Positions 17,401 through 25,580 of a DNA stretch of 64,000 bases are shown here, in pieces; position 1 is the first letter of the stretch, and every line of letters starts with the position of its first letter. The DNA lies in contig NJBN01000005.1 of the NCBI GenBank assembly GCA_005223185.1, forward strand, positions 242,668 to 306,667. Reading direction: 5' to 3'. The position numbers were made by a program, and so were the translations under genes. This DNA comes from a candidate division LCP-89 bacterium B3_LCP (GTDB taxonomy: Bacteria > Electryoneota > B3-LCP). The notes below the pieces were generated by a model. That model was given only the letters and a program-made list of their open reading frames with translations, ran no database searches and was not told the origin of the DNA.

Positions 17401-17632
17401 CCATGGGTCTGGTGATCTGCTCTTCGACTTCCGAAGGGTTGGAAGTTCGGTAACTTACCCAAACCCACAAGAAGGGCGGGTCAAAACCAGCAGGAAAGAG
17501 CGAGATGGGGAGTTTGTGATAGGATATCGCTCCAACCATCAGCACTGCACAGAAGATCATCAGGATGCTGACCGGTCTGCGCACCGATAACCGCGGCAGG
17601 AAGGACTCACGATTTTGGGAGGGTTCTTTCAC
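14486..17632 (-). CDS. RND-family efflux pump, inner-membrane subunit (second of pair)
   Basis: A 1048-residue protein with the AcrB/CusA architecture: a TM helix near residues 20-40, a large periplasmic domain, a block of helices at about 335-500 containing GLVVDNAIVI, a second periplasmic domain, and a final helix block with GIVVNNAIVLVDLINHLR. It would use the proton gradient to expel compounds through a tripartite pump. The substrate cannot be told. Its start overlaps the stop of the upstream RND gene, and the adaptor gene lies before that. Two unlike RND subunits after one adaptor resembles MdtBC-type heteromeric pumps, which is an inference. No TolC-like gene is in the window. Confidence 0.92.
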   Translation of the reverse strand: MKEPSQNRESFLPRLSVRRPVSILMIFCAVLMVGAISYHKLPISLFPAGFDPPFLWVWVSYRTSNPSEVEEQITRPMEQQFRTVRHLEEIYSFSRSNGAGFWLEFEKNTDMDVAYNQIYDRLERARAEMPEDQRYYYINRFSDDDESVVYFAVNLKSSQDDVYYLMEECVQKPLERLEGIAKVEIWGAYQKVIQIELDAARAQAHDVNLYELVNNLQEDNFALSSGWVMDAGKKLYVRSIGRYKTIEEISKIPVKGSNILLGHVADVSYSVPERRWFRRLNREPAVSIGVFKESTANTVGICNEIVQTIDDKIKNDPRLKGAAFEILFNQGDHILEAVGNLRTAGLWGAFFAFWVLFFFLRHWRMTMIVILAIPLSLLGTIIFLYFYGWSLNLMTLMGLMICVGLVVDNAIVITESIFLARTKGELPDRAAIRGAGEVALAVTTATLTTVVVFLPLMFMNDDIGFTFYIQRIGMPVVVAILSSLVIALLIIPLATKVLIKSSHPMESSKLIEKLSIKYRRALQWVMNHKFDSALIGFLIFIFSQTIIAGMVPKTDMAEGNINDFRLRFDIPENYTLEKTEKIVRTAEELLFQKAKEYDLRAVDSHYSRTWASVHAYLNPSRDLIWWRVAAKSIGEILGIWPQGPMDRQAVIDEMKERMPKIPGVEMRTSWRRESSSESVVELTVYGDDTRTLIELAEGFKRHFKSLPNVTGVELETDDGSDEVQVTLNRELAQRYNLNPSYIAGTISYALRGYDLADFQAPDREIPMRTQLAKSDRETLEQLKNLPFYSQSGVPLPLASAADFKITKGLGEISRHNGQTNLEIKIFTSEDHLETLSERLDAIMANVQLPRGYSIEKGRRFQDMDESNQAQQFGIIMAIVFVFLLMGVLFESFVMPLSVIISIPFSFTGVYWILFLTGTPMDLMAGIGLIILIGIVVNNAIVLVDLINHLRKDGFSRIDAILEAGQRRFRPILMTALTTICGLLPMAMGNAALIGIPYAPLGRTIIGGLISATFMTLFMVPIAYAYFDELRVFSGDFLAKFFRKKEQRA

Positions 17633-20600
17633 TAAACCGAAACCTCCTGGGATTCATCCACTGGTTTTTCTCTGCTTACCAGAGCATACACTGTAGGGAT
17701 TACTATCAGCGTGAGAACTGTGGAACTGATCAGTCCGGCGATAACGGTCAGCGCCATGGGAGTGCGGATTTCGGCTCCTTCCCCCAATCCCAGAGACATG
17801 GGGATTAATGCCAATACTGTGGTGGTGGTGGTCATCAGAATGGGACGCATGCGCACTTTTCCGGCGGTGATTATCGCTTCCTTCATCTTAAGCCCTCGAC
17901 GCCGCAGTCGATTGATATAGTCAACTAAAACGATAGCATTATTCACCACGATACCGGTCAACATGATCATCCCTAAGTAAACGACTATAGAAAGCGATAT
18001 TCCCATAATCCAGAGTAACAGGATAACTCCTATCCCCGCTAAGGGAACGGTGAAGAGGATTATAAAGGGATGTAGCAGTGATTCAAATTGCGAAGCCATC
18101 ACGATGTAAACCAAGAATATAGCTAAGATCAGAGCGAAGGTAAGGCTGCCTAATGATTCTTCCATCTCTCGGTTTTGACCGGTAACAGCCAGATCGATAT
18201 TAGAGGGCAGAACTAACTTGGAGAGTTCCACTTTCAGATCGTCAACCACGCTGCCTAAATCTCTACCGGATACATTCGCCGATACTTTGGCTGCGCGTTG
18301 CTGGTCAACGCGCCATATTCGGGCGGGACCGCGATCTCTGATCACGTCAGCTACAGAGGCTAACTTGATGGGTTGCGATCCACCGGGATTGACCACCAAC
18401 CGCTGCAAATCTTCCACGTCAGAGCGATCCTGATCTTTAACCCGAACCCGTATGTCGATGCGCCGGTCTTTTTCCCTGAATTCAGTGGCAACTTCTCCCA
18501 ATACTTTATGACGCACCAGCCTGGCGATCTGCTGAACGTTCAATCCCAATGAAGCCACTCTTTCCCGGTTGTACACAACTTGAATTTCCGGGTTACCCAT
18601 AGCGAAGGTGGAATTAACGTCAACGACTCCGGGGATCTGGTGCATGATCCCTTCGATACTTTCGGACAGTTCTCCCAATTCTCTCAAATTGTAACCACGT
18701 ATTTCGACTTCGACTGGCGTACGGTAGCTGAACAGAGTGGGATGAGATATTTTGGTTTCCACTTCAGGAATCTGGCTCATATCCCTGCGAAGCCTGTTGA
18801 TGACTACCTCTTCTTTAGCTTGTAAATCACCACCGGGTCTTAATCTCACGGTTACCTTAGAAGTGTGTTCACCTTCTTCAGCGGTGCTGAAAGAGGTTCT
18901 TTCCACTCCGGCAGCCAGCGAAACACGGTCAACATCGGAGAGTTCCAGAGCGCTTCTTTCCAAAGGAAAGGATCTCTGTGCGGTAGTTTCAACTGAAGTG
19001 CCGACAGGGTAGGTCATATCAATGTTGAATTCACCCTGGCTCACTTCGGGAATGAGTTCCTTGCCCAATCTCGGTAAAAGTAAACCGAAGCAGAGCAGAA
19101 ACAGCAGGAGAGCTCCCCCCAATACTCTCCCGGGATTCTGCACGGACGTCTCCAGGATGCGCGGATAAACGTCTGCCAATTTCTGGTAGACGAAATCAAA
19201 CCCATTCAGCAGCGGCTTCATGATATGCTTTAAAGTCCACGCAAACAGCTTGCTTAAGATACGTCCTGCGAATACTGCTATTACGATTGTAATCATCAAC
19301 AACTTCTGGAAAATATTCAGCAATAGTTCGATTGTGCCTCTGAGCAGGATATAGATGAGCCCTGGTACTACCGCCAGTGGAACCTTCAGCAGCCGGATGA
19401 TCCACTTACCTCGTTTCCACCAGCGCCACAGACCGGAAAATCCTGCAATGAGGCGGGGCCAGAAGCTGAAGGATAGTAATTTCTTGCCTTTACCGGATTT
19501 CGCTTCAAGTTCAGAAACGCGCTGTTTTATAGCACTAATGTCCCTTGACGCCAGCATAGGGATAAAATAGAGGGCAACAACCAGGGAAGCCAGAAGCGAG
19601 AAGACCACCGTCAGAGCCATATCACCGAAGACCTGTCCGGCTACGCCTTCAACAAAGACAATGGGGAAGAATACCGCAATTGTGGTCAGGGTAGAAGCGA
19701 CCACCGCGCTGCCGACTTCACCGGTGCCCCGCACCGCAGCCTGTAAAATGGAATCACCTTCCTGCTTACATCGGAAGATTGATTCCAAAACGACGATAGA
19801 GTTATCCACCAGCATGCCGATGCCCAGCGCCAACCCACCTAATGACATAATATTCAGAGTTACGTTGGAGAGATGCATGGGGGCAAAAGTGGCAACCACC
19901 GAAATGGGAATGGCGGTGCCGATAATCAGAGTGGTAACTAAGTTGCGGAGAAAGAAATACAGCACCAGTATCGCCAGAATACCGCCAATCATGGCGGTAT
20001 TTCTCACTTCTCTGATGGAAGCTTCCACGAAGGTTGATTGATCGGACAGCAGTTCTATCTCCATTCCTGGCGGCAAAGCGGCAGCCATGAATTCGGGGGT
20101 ATAGCGAACCGGCGGGGCGCCACTATCTCGACGACCTTTCTTCTTTTTTTCACCTTTGTCAGTCTTCTTATCATCGGGCTTCTTTTCCGCTTTCTTCTCC
20201 TTAGCTTTTTTATGGGCTTCCCAGCGTTCTTGCTCCTGGAGAGTACCGAAAATCTCTTGGCGAACAGCCTGGGAAACCGCCACTAAATTAGCATCAGCTT
20301 CTTTAAATATGGCGATCTCAACGGATTCCTGTCCGTTTACACGGGTGATAACTTCGCGATCCTTGTAGGTTGGTTCCACAACGGCGAAGTCTTTCAGACG
20401 TATCGGCACGCTGCCCTGGTAGGTAACTACTAAGTCTGAAATCTCTTGAATGTTAGTGAATTCGTTTAAGGTGCGGACAACGTATTCGGTATCACCGTCT
20501 TTTAAGTTGCCACCGGCGATGTTGATATTTTCCTGGTATAACCGGGCATTGATCTGTTCTAAGGACAATCCCAGACTGACGAGTTGTTTTTCGGATACGT

Positions 20601-21180
20601 TAACGCGTATTTCCTCTTCATACCCGCCTTTTACCTTAACTGCCGCAACACCGGGAATTTTCTCCAGGGCGCGTTTGAGGTCTTCGTCTGCTAAATAACG
20701 CAGGTCAAATAAATCGGCTCCACCGTGTAAACCCAATCGCAGAATTGGGTCTAAAGTGGGGTCATATCTTAAAATCAAGGGACGATTGGCATCTTCAGGC
20801 AAGAAAACCTGATCTATCTTTTCACGCACTTCCTGTACCGCTTGATCCATATTGGTATCCCAGCGGTATTCGATGATGATATCGGAGAGATCGGATTGGG
20901 AGACCGAACTGATAGTGACCAGACCGTTTACCACGCCAAGCGCTTGTTCTAAGGGTCGCGAAATAGCTGTTTCAACTTCTTCGGGAGCGCTGCCGGGGTA
21001 TTCAGTGCGAACGGTGAGAGTGGGATAGGAGATTTCCGGCATCAAGTTCAAGGCTAACTGTTTGTATGATAAACTGCCAAAAACTACAATAGCCAGAAAG
21101 ATCATCAGCACGGCAACGGGTCGGCGTGTGGCTATTTCGAAGGCGTTTGAAAAGGTGCGTTTTTCGGGGGATGATTCCAT
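17632..21180 (-). CDS. RND-family efflux pump, inner-membrane subunit (first of pair)
   Basis: A 1182-residue RND transporter, about 130 longer than usual. It has the standard motifs: RPVAVLMIFLAIVVFG at the first helix, GMLVDNSIVVLESI in the fourth, and GIVVNNAIVLVDYINRLRR in the tenth. The extra length includes a strongly charged Lys/Glu/Asp-rich insert at about residues 325-355 and a longer, partly hydrophobic segment around residues 545-655 between the two halves. It sits between the adaptor gene (21293) and the second RND subunit and shares the stop/start overlap with the latter. It is predicted to be in the inner membrane. Confidence 0.92.
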   Translation of the reverse strand: MESSPEKRTFSNAFEIATRRPVAVLMIFLAIVVFGSLSYKQLALNLMPEISYPTLTVRTEYPGSAPEEVETAISRPLEQALGVVNGLVTISSVSQSDLSDIIIEYRWDTNMDQAVQEVREKIDQVFLPEDANRPLILRYDPTLDPILRLGLHGGADLFDLRYLADEDLKRALEKIPGVAAVKVKGGYEEEIRVNVSEKQLVSLGLSLEQINARLYQENINIAGGNLKDGDTEYVVRTLNEFTNIQEISDLVVTYQGSVPIRLKDFAVVEPTYKDREVITRVNGQESVEIAIFKEADANLVAVSQAVRQEIFGTLQEQERWEAHKKAKEKKAEKKPDDKKTDKGEKKKKGRRDSGAPPVRYTPEFMAAALPPGMEIELLSDQSTFVEASIREVRNTAMIGGILAILVLYFFLRNLVTTLIIGTAIPISVVATFAPMHLSNVTLNIMSLGGLALGIGMLVDNSIVVLESIFRCKQEGDSILQAAVRGTGEVGSAVVASTLTTIAVFFPIVFVEGVAGQVFGDMALTVVFSLLASLVVALYFIPMLASRDISAIKQRVSELEAKSGKGKKLLSFSFWPRLIAGFSGLWRWWKRGKWIIRLLKVPLAVVPGLIYILLRGTIELLLNIFQKLLMITIVIAVFAGRILSKLFAWTLKHIMKPLLNGFDFVYQKLADVYPRILETSVQNPGRVLGGALLLFLLCFGLLLPRLGKELIPEVSQGEFNIDMTYPVGTSVETTAQRSFPLERSALELSDVDRVSLAAGVERTSFSTAEEGEHTSKVTVRLRPGGDLQAKEEVVINRLRRDMSQIPEVETKISHPTLFSYRTPVEVEIRGYNLRELGELSESIEGIMHQIPGVVDVNSTFAMGNPEIQVVYNRERVASLGLNVQQIARLVRHKVLGEVATEFREKDRRIDIRVRVKDQDRSDVEDLQRLVVNPGGSQPIKLASVADVIRDRGPARIWRVDQQRAAKVSANVSGRDLGSVVDDLKVELSKLVLPSNIDLAVTGQNREMEESLGSLTFALILAIFLVYIVMASQFESLLHPFIILFTVPLAGIGVILLLWIMGISLSIVVYLGMIMLTGIVVNNAIVLVDYINRLRRRGLKMKEAIITAGKVRMRPILMTTTTTVLALIPMSLGLGEGAEIRTPMALTVIAGLISSTVLTLIVIPTVYALVSREKPVDESQEVSV

Positions 21181-21204
21181 GGGGATTTTATTTAAAAGGT
21201 TAAG

Positions 21205-21280
21205 GTCATCCCGCCTAGGCGGGGTTTAATGGATGTATCTTGTCGGGGTCAGGGGCGACCCCGACTACGGGATAGAATAT
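21205..21280. repeat. Palindromic repeats between adaptor and pump genes
   Basis: Two repeat relics are present, CCCGCCTAGGCGGG and GTCGGGGTC...GACCCCGAC. The second type also occurs near 32623-32672. Confidence 0.6.
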
Positions 21281-21292
21281 ATTTTTATTATC

Positions 21293-22477
21293 TCATTCCT
21301 TTTCTTCTTCAGTACCTTCTTCTTCAGGTGGTGGATTCAGTGCTAAGGTGAGCAACGAATCGAGATTTACAATGTTAACGGCAGATGAGTCTTTTAGAGT
21401 TGTCTGTCCCACCACGACAACCTGGTCACCTTGATTCAGACCCTGCAACGCTTCGAATCTATTACCGTTGGAAAAGCCAATCTCAATCCTCTTCTTCAAA
21501 GCCAGGCTATCTACCACCACATATACCCATTTGAAATCATTCTCATAAATCAGAGCGTTCTTGGGTACTAACAGTGCTTCATCGTGGGTAGCGATGACCA
21601 CTTCAGCGCTAACGAACATGCCGGGACGCAACTTGTTGTGTGGGTCTTTTATGCCAATGGTTACTTTACAGGTTCCGGTAGCCGGATCAACTACAGGACT
21701 GATGCGTTTTATCCAGCCGGGAAATCGTTCGTTTAAGGCAATTTCCGAAGTTACGAAGGCTTTCTGTTGGGTTTTTAACTGCGATAAATCCCTTTCAGGA
21801 ACCCAGACGCGGCAGATCTTTTCCGCCGGGTCAGTAATAATGAATAGTTTGTTAGTAGTGTTCACAAGGTTACCGGTTTGAACCAGACGTTCAGAGACTA
21901 TCCCGGATATTGGCGACCTTATGGTGGTACGCTGCCGTGTGAGTTTAGCCTTATCACGCACAATTTCCGCCTGTTGTAAAGTGAACCGCGCATTTTCGAA
22001 CTCCTCATCCGATATCAGGCTTTGCGCGTGCATGTGCTCTAAACGCTTGAAGGTTACCTTCTGTTGTTCGTAATCGACTTCAGCCTGTTTTTCATTTAAG
22101 ATAATCTCATCATCTTCCAACTGTAATAACGGCTGTCCATCGTCAACCCACATGGCCTCTTCCACGAAAATCTTTTCTATGACACCACCCACCAGGGGAT
22201 AGACGTCCACCACGTTCTCCGTTTCGATTGTGGAAGAGAGCAGCATGTAATCGGCTATTGCGCCTTCTTCCACTTGCGCTACCTCAACGGGGATGAGGTC
22301 TAAGTAAACTTCGGAAGTATCTTCAACTGCCTGGCTGGTATCTTCAATAGCGGTGGAATCAGCTTCACTGTCTGCAGATGTCTGTTCTGCGTCGCCGCGT
22401 TTACCGCAGCCCCAGAACAACATCGTAGTTAAACAACACACAACAATGAATGCTAAAAAAGGTCTAAATGAAGTCAT
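21293..22477 (-). CDS. RND pump periplasmic adaptor (membrane fusion lipoprotein)
   Basis: The start at the ATG at 22477 is chosen because GGAG lies nine bases upstream; the longer frame from 22507 has no site. This gives 394 residues with a lipobox ending LFWGC (Cys at about 24), then an acidic, low-complexity linker. The HlyD/AcrA layout follows: a lipoyl-like half (GGVIEKIFVEEAMWVDDGQPLLQLE), a helical hairpin, the second lipoyl half (IRSPISGIVSERLVQTGN), a beta barrel and a membrane-proximal domain. It would bridge the RND subunits encoded just downstream to an outer-membrane channel. The C-terminus is Glu-rich. Confidence 0.93.
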   Translation of the reverse strand: MTSFRPFLAFIVVCCLTTMLFWGCGKRGDAEQTSADSEADSTAIEDTSQAVEDTSEVYLDLIPVEVAQVEEGAIADYMLLSSTIETENVVDVYPLVGGVIEKIFVEEAMWVDDGQPLLQLEDDEIILNEKQAEVDYEQQKVTFKRLEHMHAQSLISDEEFENARFTLQQAEIVRDKAKLTRQRTTIRSPISGIVSERLVQTGNLVNTTNKLFIITDPAEKICRVWVPERDLSQLKTQQKAFVTSEIALNERFPGWIKRISPVVDPATGTCKVTIGIKDPHNKLRPGMFVSAEVVIATHDEALLVPKNALIYENDFKWVYVVVDSLALKKRIEIGFSNGNRFEALQGLNQGDQVVVVGQTTLKDSSAVNIVNLDSLLTLALNPPPEEEGTEEEKE

Positions 22478-22538
22478 TATGTAACTCCGGTTAGAGAGGG
22501 GCGTCATTTTATATTGCAGGTTTACAAAGGCTTCAGGT

Positions 22539-23450
22539 TTATATCATTAAATCAGAGATGTATTGTTTCAAAACGCTACTCAATTGCTGCCTTCTGGGAA
22601 GGGGCTGATTCTTTATCCATAATTCAAGTTTGGTAAGATCCGGGCCGGGCAGATCAGCAATGTCTGTTTCTTCATTTAGTGATAAATTCAGAGCTTTCCA
22701 TATCTGGATAATTTCAGGCGGCGCTAAACCATATTCTGCGCTTATATCGTGGTTTATCAGCAATTCATCGGTAGGACCATCATACCCGAATTTACCGTTA
22801 ATCAGTATCAAGGTGCGGGGACATACTTCCAGGGTAAGATTCAAATCGTGGGTGATCAGAATAACGCCTTTAGCTGCTGCCTTCCTATCAAGGATCAGAT
22901 TCTTCACACGCAACCAATGGGCAAAATCCAGACCAAGAGTCGGTTCGTCCAGAATTATCCAGTCGGGGTCGATCACTAAAAGAGAAGCAATGGAAATCAG
23001 ACGCGCTTCTCCACCGGAAAGTCTCAGCGGGTTACGGTTTTTGATCTCACCTACATCAAGACCCAGATCAGTCAGGGTTCGCTCGACAGTCTCACGTATC
23101 TCTTCAGGGTCAACTCCCCACTGTTTCGACGCGAAGGCAACTTCATCGAAGACGGTGGCTTCGAATATCTGCGCTTCCGGGAATTGAAAGACCAAGCCGA
23201 CCCGCTTACGCAAGAGTCGCAATTCAGGAGGCGTCCAGCGCAGTCTCTGTCCATCTATCCATATATAACCCCGATCAGGTTTCAATAAACCATTCAGGTG
23301 TTGAGCAAGAGTGGACTTCCCCGAACCGGAGGCGCCAACTAAGGCTACACATTCACCGGATTTCAGGGAAAAACCGATATCATGCAGAACTTCACGGCTT
23401 TCGGTGAGATCGTCATAGCTGAAATGAACTTTTTCGAGGCGAATATCCAT
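22539..23450 (-). CDS. ABC transporter ATPase, ECF (energy-coupling factor) type
   Basis: A 303-residue ATPase with Walker A GASGSGKST, the Q-loop context VGLVFQFPEAQIFEATVFDEVAF, which is characteristic of EcfA/CbiO ATPases, signature LSGGEARL, Walker B WIILDEPTLGLDF and the H-loop ITHDLN. About 60 residues follow the ATPase core. ECF ATPases power uptake of vitamins or metal ions together with a T protein and a substrate-binding S protein. No T or S gene is in the window, so the partner must be elsewhere. It lies upstream of the RND adaptor on the same strand. Confidence 0.85.
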   Translation of the reverse strand: MDIRLEKVHFSYDDLTESREVLHDIGFSLKSGECVALVGASGSGKSTLAQHLNGLLKPDRGYIWIDGQRLRWTPPELRLLRKRVGLVFQFPEAQIFEATVFDEVAFASKQWGVDPEEIRETVERTLTDLGLDVGEIKNRNPLRLSGGEARLISIASLLVIDPDWIILDEPTLGLDFAHWLRVKNLILDRKAAAKGVILITHDLNLTLEVCPRTLILINGKFGYDGPTDELLINHDISAEYGLAPPEIIQIWKALNLSLNEETDIADLPGPDLTKLELWIKNQPLPRRQQLSSVLKQYISDLMI

Positions 23451-24030
23451 AGCGTTTGCAATAAGATCTCTCTGTACCCCTTTTAAGCTTTTGGACTACT
23501 GATATGTTCCTGTCAGATTGCCATATAACACTATACCTACTAATATTAATGACGCTTTTTTTCAGCAGAGGGTTACATAAGATCGAAGGAATGTGTGAAA
23601 GAAGGCTCTATATTTTAATTCAAACGGGGGACGCATGAATGAATTCATACGCCCAAATTCTGGGTAAAGTCGCTGAAGCGACTGGTTTTGTGGTCAGAAA
23701 TTAGTGACACCATATGCACGGGTGAATCCCGCTTTGAAGTTTTCTACTGGATTCCCGCTTTCGCGGGAATGACAATCGTTAGGATTATTTTTAGATTTAT
23801 GCACTATAGAGGTAGGCGGCCCCGATTATAGACTAAACTAACAATGTCATTCCGGGAGGGCTTCAGCCCTACTCCGGAATCCAGTGGTGGAAGGTTGAAT
23901 ACAGGACGAGCTTTGCACTACCTATACAAGCGTCAGGTCACATCAGTCAGCTGACGGACAGGCTCCCCGCCTGAGCGGGAAACCAAGACCTGGGCAATAC
24001 CACAAGAAGGTTCACCGCAGGGGCGTCAAT
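23451..24030. repeat. Intergenic repeat cluster
   Basis: No gene is seen. Elements noted: the perfect palindrome AGTCGCTGAAGCGACT (23668-23683); and an inverted pair consisting of CTGGATTCCCGC...GCGGGAATGACA near 23746-23780 and TGTCATTCCGG...CCGGAATCCAG near 23848-23885. A stretch near 23925-23975 contains GTCAGGTCACATCAGTCAGCTG. Confidence 0.6.
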
Positions 24031-24035
24031 ATCCC

Positions 24036-24064
24036 TTGACTTTAATGCGGAAATTGGCTATATT
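24036..24064 (+). promoter_or_regulatory. Promoter of the cNMP-DUF362-AmmeMemoRadiSam operon
   Basis: TTGACT (24036-24041) and TATATT (24059-24064), 17-base spacer, 79 bases before the first start codon. Confidence 0.75.
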
Positions 24065-24143
24065 GTTGTTTCAGGTCATGATCAATCTAACATGGCATCT
24101 TTGGTTGAACGAGCAAACCCAAAGAAAATCACCGGAGTAAATT

Positions 24144-24608
24144 TTGAACACACAAAACCTTGAAGATATCGTCGGCCAGCTTGGGGATGTCCCCCTGTTT
24201 CAGGTTTTTTCCGCAGAGGAATTGAACCTGATACTTCCCTACTTCGAGATACGCACGTTCGAGGTGAGCACCACTCTTTTCGAAGAAGGAGACCGGGGTG
24301 ATTATGTCTGCATAGTCCTGGAAGGGACCATAGACATAAGAAAGGAAAGTCTTTCGGGCAACCAGAAGATTTCCGCCAAGTTTGGTCACGGGTCGATTAT
24401 GGGGGAAATGGCAATTATAGACCATTATCCCAGATCAACCACGGCAAAGGTAACGGCAAATTCACGGCTTCTGATCTTGAAGCGAGAGAATTTCGAGACG
24501 TTGATAGAAGAAGCGCCGCAACTGGCGGTGCGCTTTCTGCGTGAAATAGCGCGCATGCTATCACTGCGATTACGGCGCACCAGCGGAAGATTTTCGGATA
24601 TTTTCTAA
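24144..24608 (+). CDS. Cyclic-nucleotide-binding-domain protein
   Basis: A 154-residue protein consisting of one Crp/Fnr-type cyclic nucleotide-binding fold. It shows the beta-roll glycines in FEEGDRGDYVCIVLEGTIDI and the phosphate-cassette region GSIMGEMAIIDHYPRSTTAK, where the G-E-x-A...R-S/T pattern fits a nucleotide binder. No DNA-binding helix-turn-helix follows, so it is a stand-alone sensor domain rather than a regulator of the CRP kind. The start is TTG with CGGAG upstream. Nine bases separate it from the DUF362 gene, so it is probably co-transcribed with the AmmeMemoRadiSam genes. Confidence 0.85.
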   Translation: MNTQNLEDIVGQLGDVPLFQVFSAEELNLILPYFEIRTFEVSTTLFEEGDRGDYVCIVLEGTIDIRKESLSGNQKISAKFGHGSIMGEMAIIDHYPRSTTAKVTANSRLLILKRENFETLIEEAPQLAVRFLREIARMLSLRLRRTSGRFSDIF

Positions 24609-24617
24609 ATTTATAAG

Positions 24618-25580
24618 ATGCAGCGTCGCCAATTCATGAAATATTCCGTCAGCCTTGCGGGAGCATTCGCTTCTCTCAATGTTCAGGGGACGCCCACAAG
24701 TAAGACACCCAGGGTTAGCCTTGTAAGGGATCCCGGTTGTTTCAATGGTGACCGGATTGACAGGAGAAGGGTTGGTGAGTTATTAGATAAACTGCTACGG
24801 GTACAATTCGATGTAGCCGATCCTGTTGATGTTTTCAGACGCTATTTCACACCCGGTGAGAGGATTGGCATAAAGGTGAATTGTCTGTCCGGCAGGAGGA
24901 TGTCCACGCACGTCGAACTGGTTGACAAAATCGTTGAGAGGCTTATCAGCGCCGATATCCCCGCAGAGGACATAATCATCTGGGACCGGATGAATGAGGA
25001 TTTGCGTAGGGGCGGGTTCGAACTTCGGTCACCCGGGGAAGCCGTTGCGTGTGCCGGATGTGACGTATTAGGATATGAATCCAAGATTACCGTTCACAGA
25101 TCCATAGGTTCTCTGTTCACCAAGGCTGTTACCAGGTTGTGTACTGCTCAGATAAACGTGCCTGTATTAAAAGATCACGGTATTGTGGGCGTTACTATAG
25201 GAATGAAGAACTTCTTCGGTGCTATCCATAACCCCAATAAATACCATCCGAATCGCGGCGATCCTTATGTTGCGGATTTATACTCGCATCCTGACATTGG
25301 GGGAAAGGTGCGCATGACCATCGTGGATGCACTGGAGGTTCAACCCGAAGGTGGGCCTCCTTATCAGCCGGAATGGGTGGAAAAATATGGAGGACTCCTA
25401 ACAGGCAATGATCCTGTTGCACTAGATCGCGTGGGCTGGGATATCATCGAGAAGCGCCGCAACCAGAGAGGCTTGCCTTCTCTGAAAGAGGCGAATCGCG
25501 AACCGACATATATTCATACTGCGGCTGACCTGAATCTGGGCGTCGATGACCTAAGCGCCATTAATATAAGACGATCCTGA
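24618..25580 (+). CDS. DUF362 family protein with Tat signal
   Basis: A 320-residue protein starting with the twin-arginine motif RRQFMKYS and a hydrophobic stretch, so it is predicted to be exported folded. The body matches the DUF362 family, with GERIGIKVNCLSGRRMSTH, NVPVLKDHGIVGVTIGMKN and DPVALDRVGWDII. Many DUF362 proteins carry iron-sulfur clusters, but this one has few cysteines and no ferredoxin-type CxxCxxC. The stop overlaps the start of the radical SAM gene (TGATG), which shows tight coupling. The function of DUF362 is not established. Confidence 0.88.
   Translation: MQRRQFMKYSVSLAGAFASLNVQGTPTSKTPRVSLVRDPGCFNGDRIDRRRVGELLDKLLRVQFDVADPVDVFRRYFTPGERIGIKVNCLSGRRMSTHVELVDKIVERLISADIPAEDIIIWDRMNEDLRRGGFELRSPGEAVACAGCDVLGYESKITVHRSIGSLFTKAVTRLCTAQINVPVLKDHGIVGVTIGMKNFFGAIHNPNKYHPNRGDPYVADLYSHPDIGGKVRMTIVDALEVQPEGGPPYQPEWVEKYGGLLTGNDPVALDRVGWDIIEKRRNQRGLPSLKEANREPTYIHTAADLNLGVDDLSAINIRRS

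Noticed and set aside
22478..22507. Longer start for the RND adaptor at 22507
   Set aside because: It would place ten polar residues before the lipoprotein signal, and the GGAG site serves the ATG at 22477.
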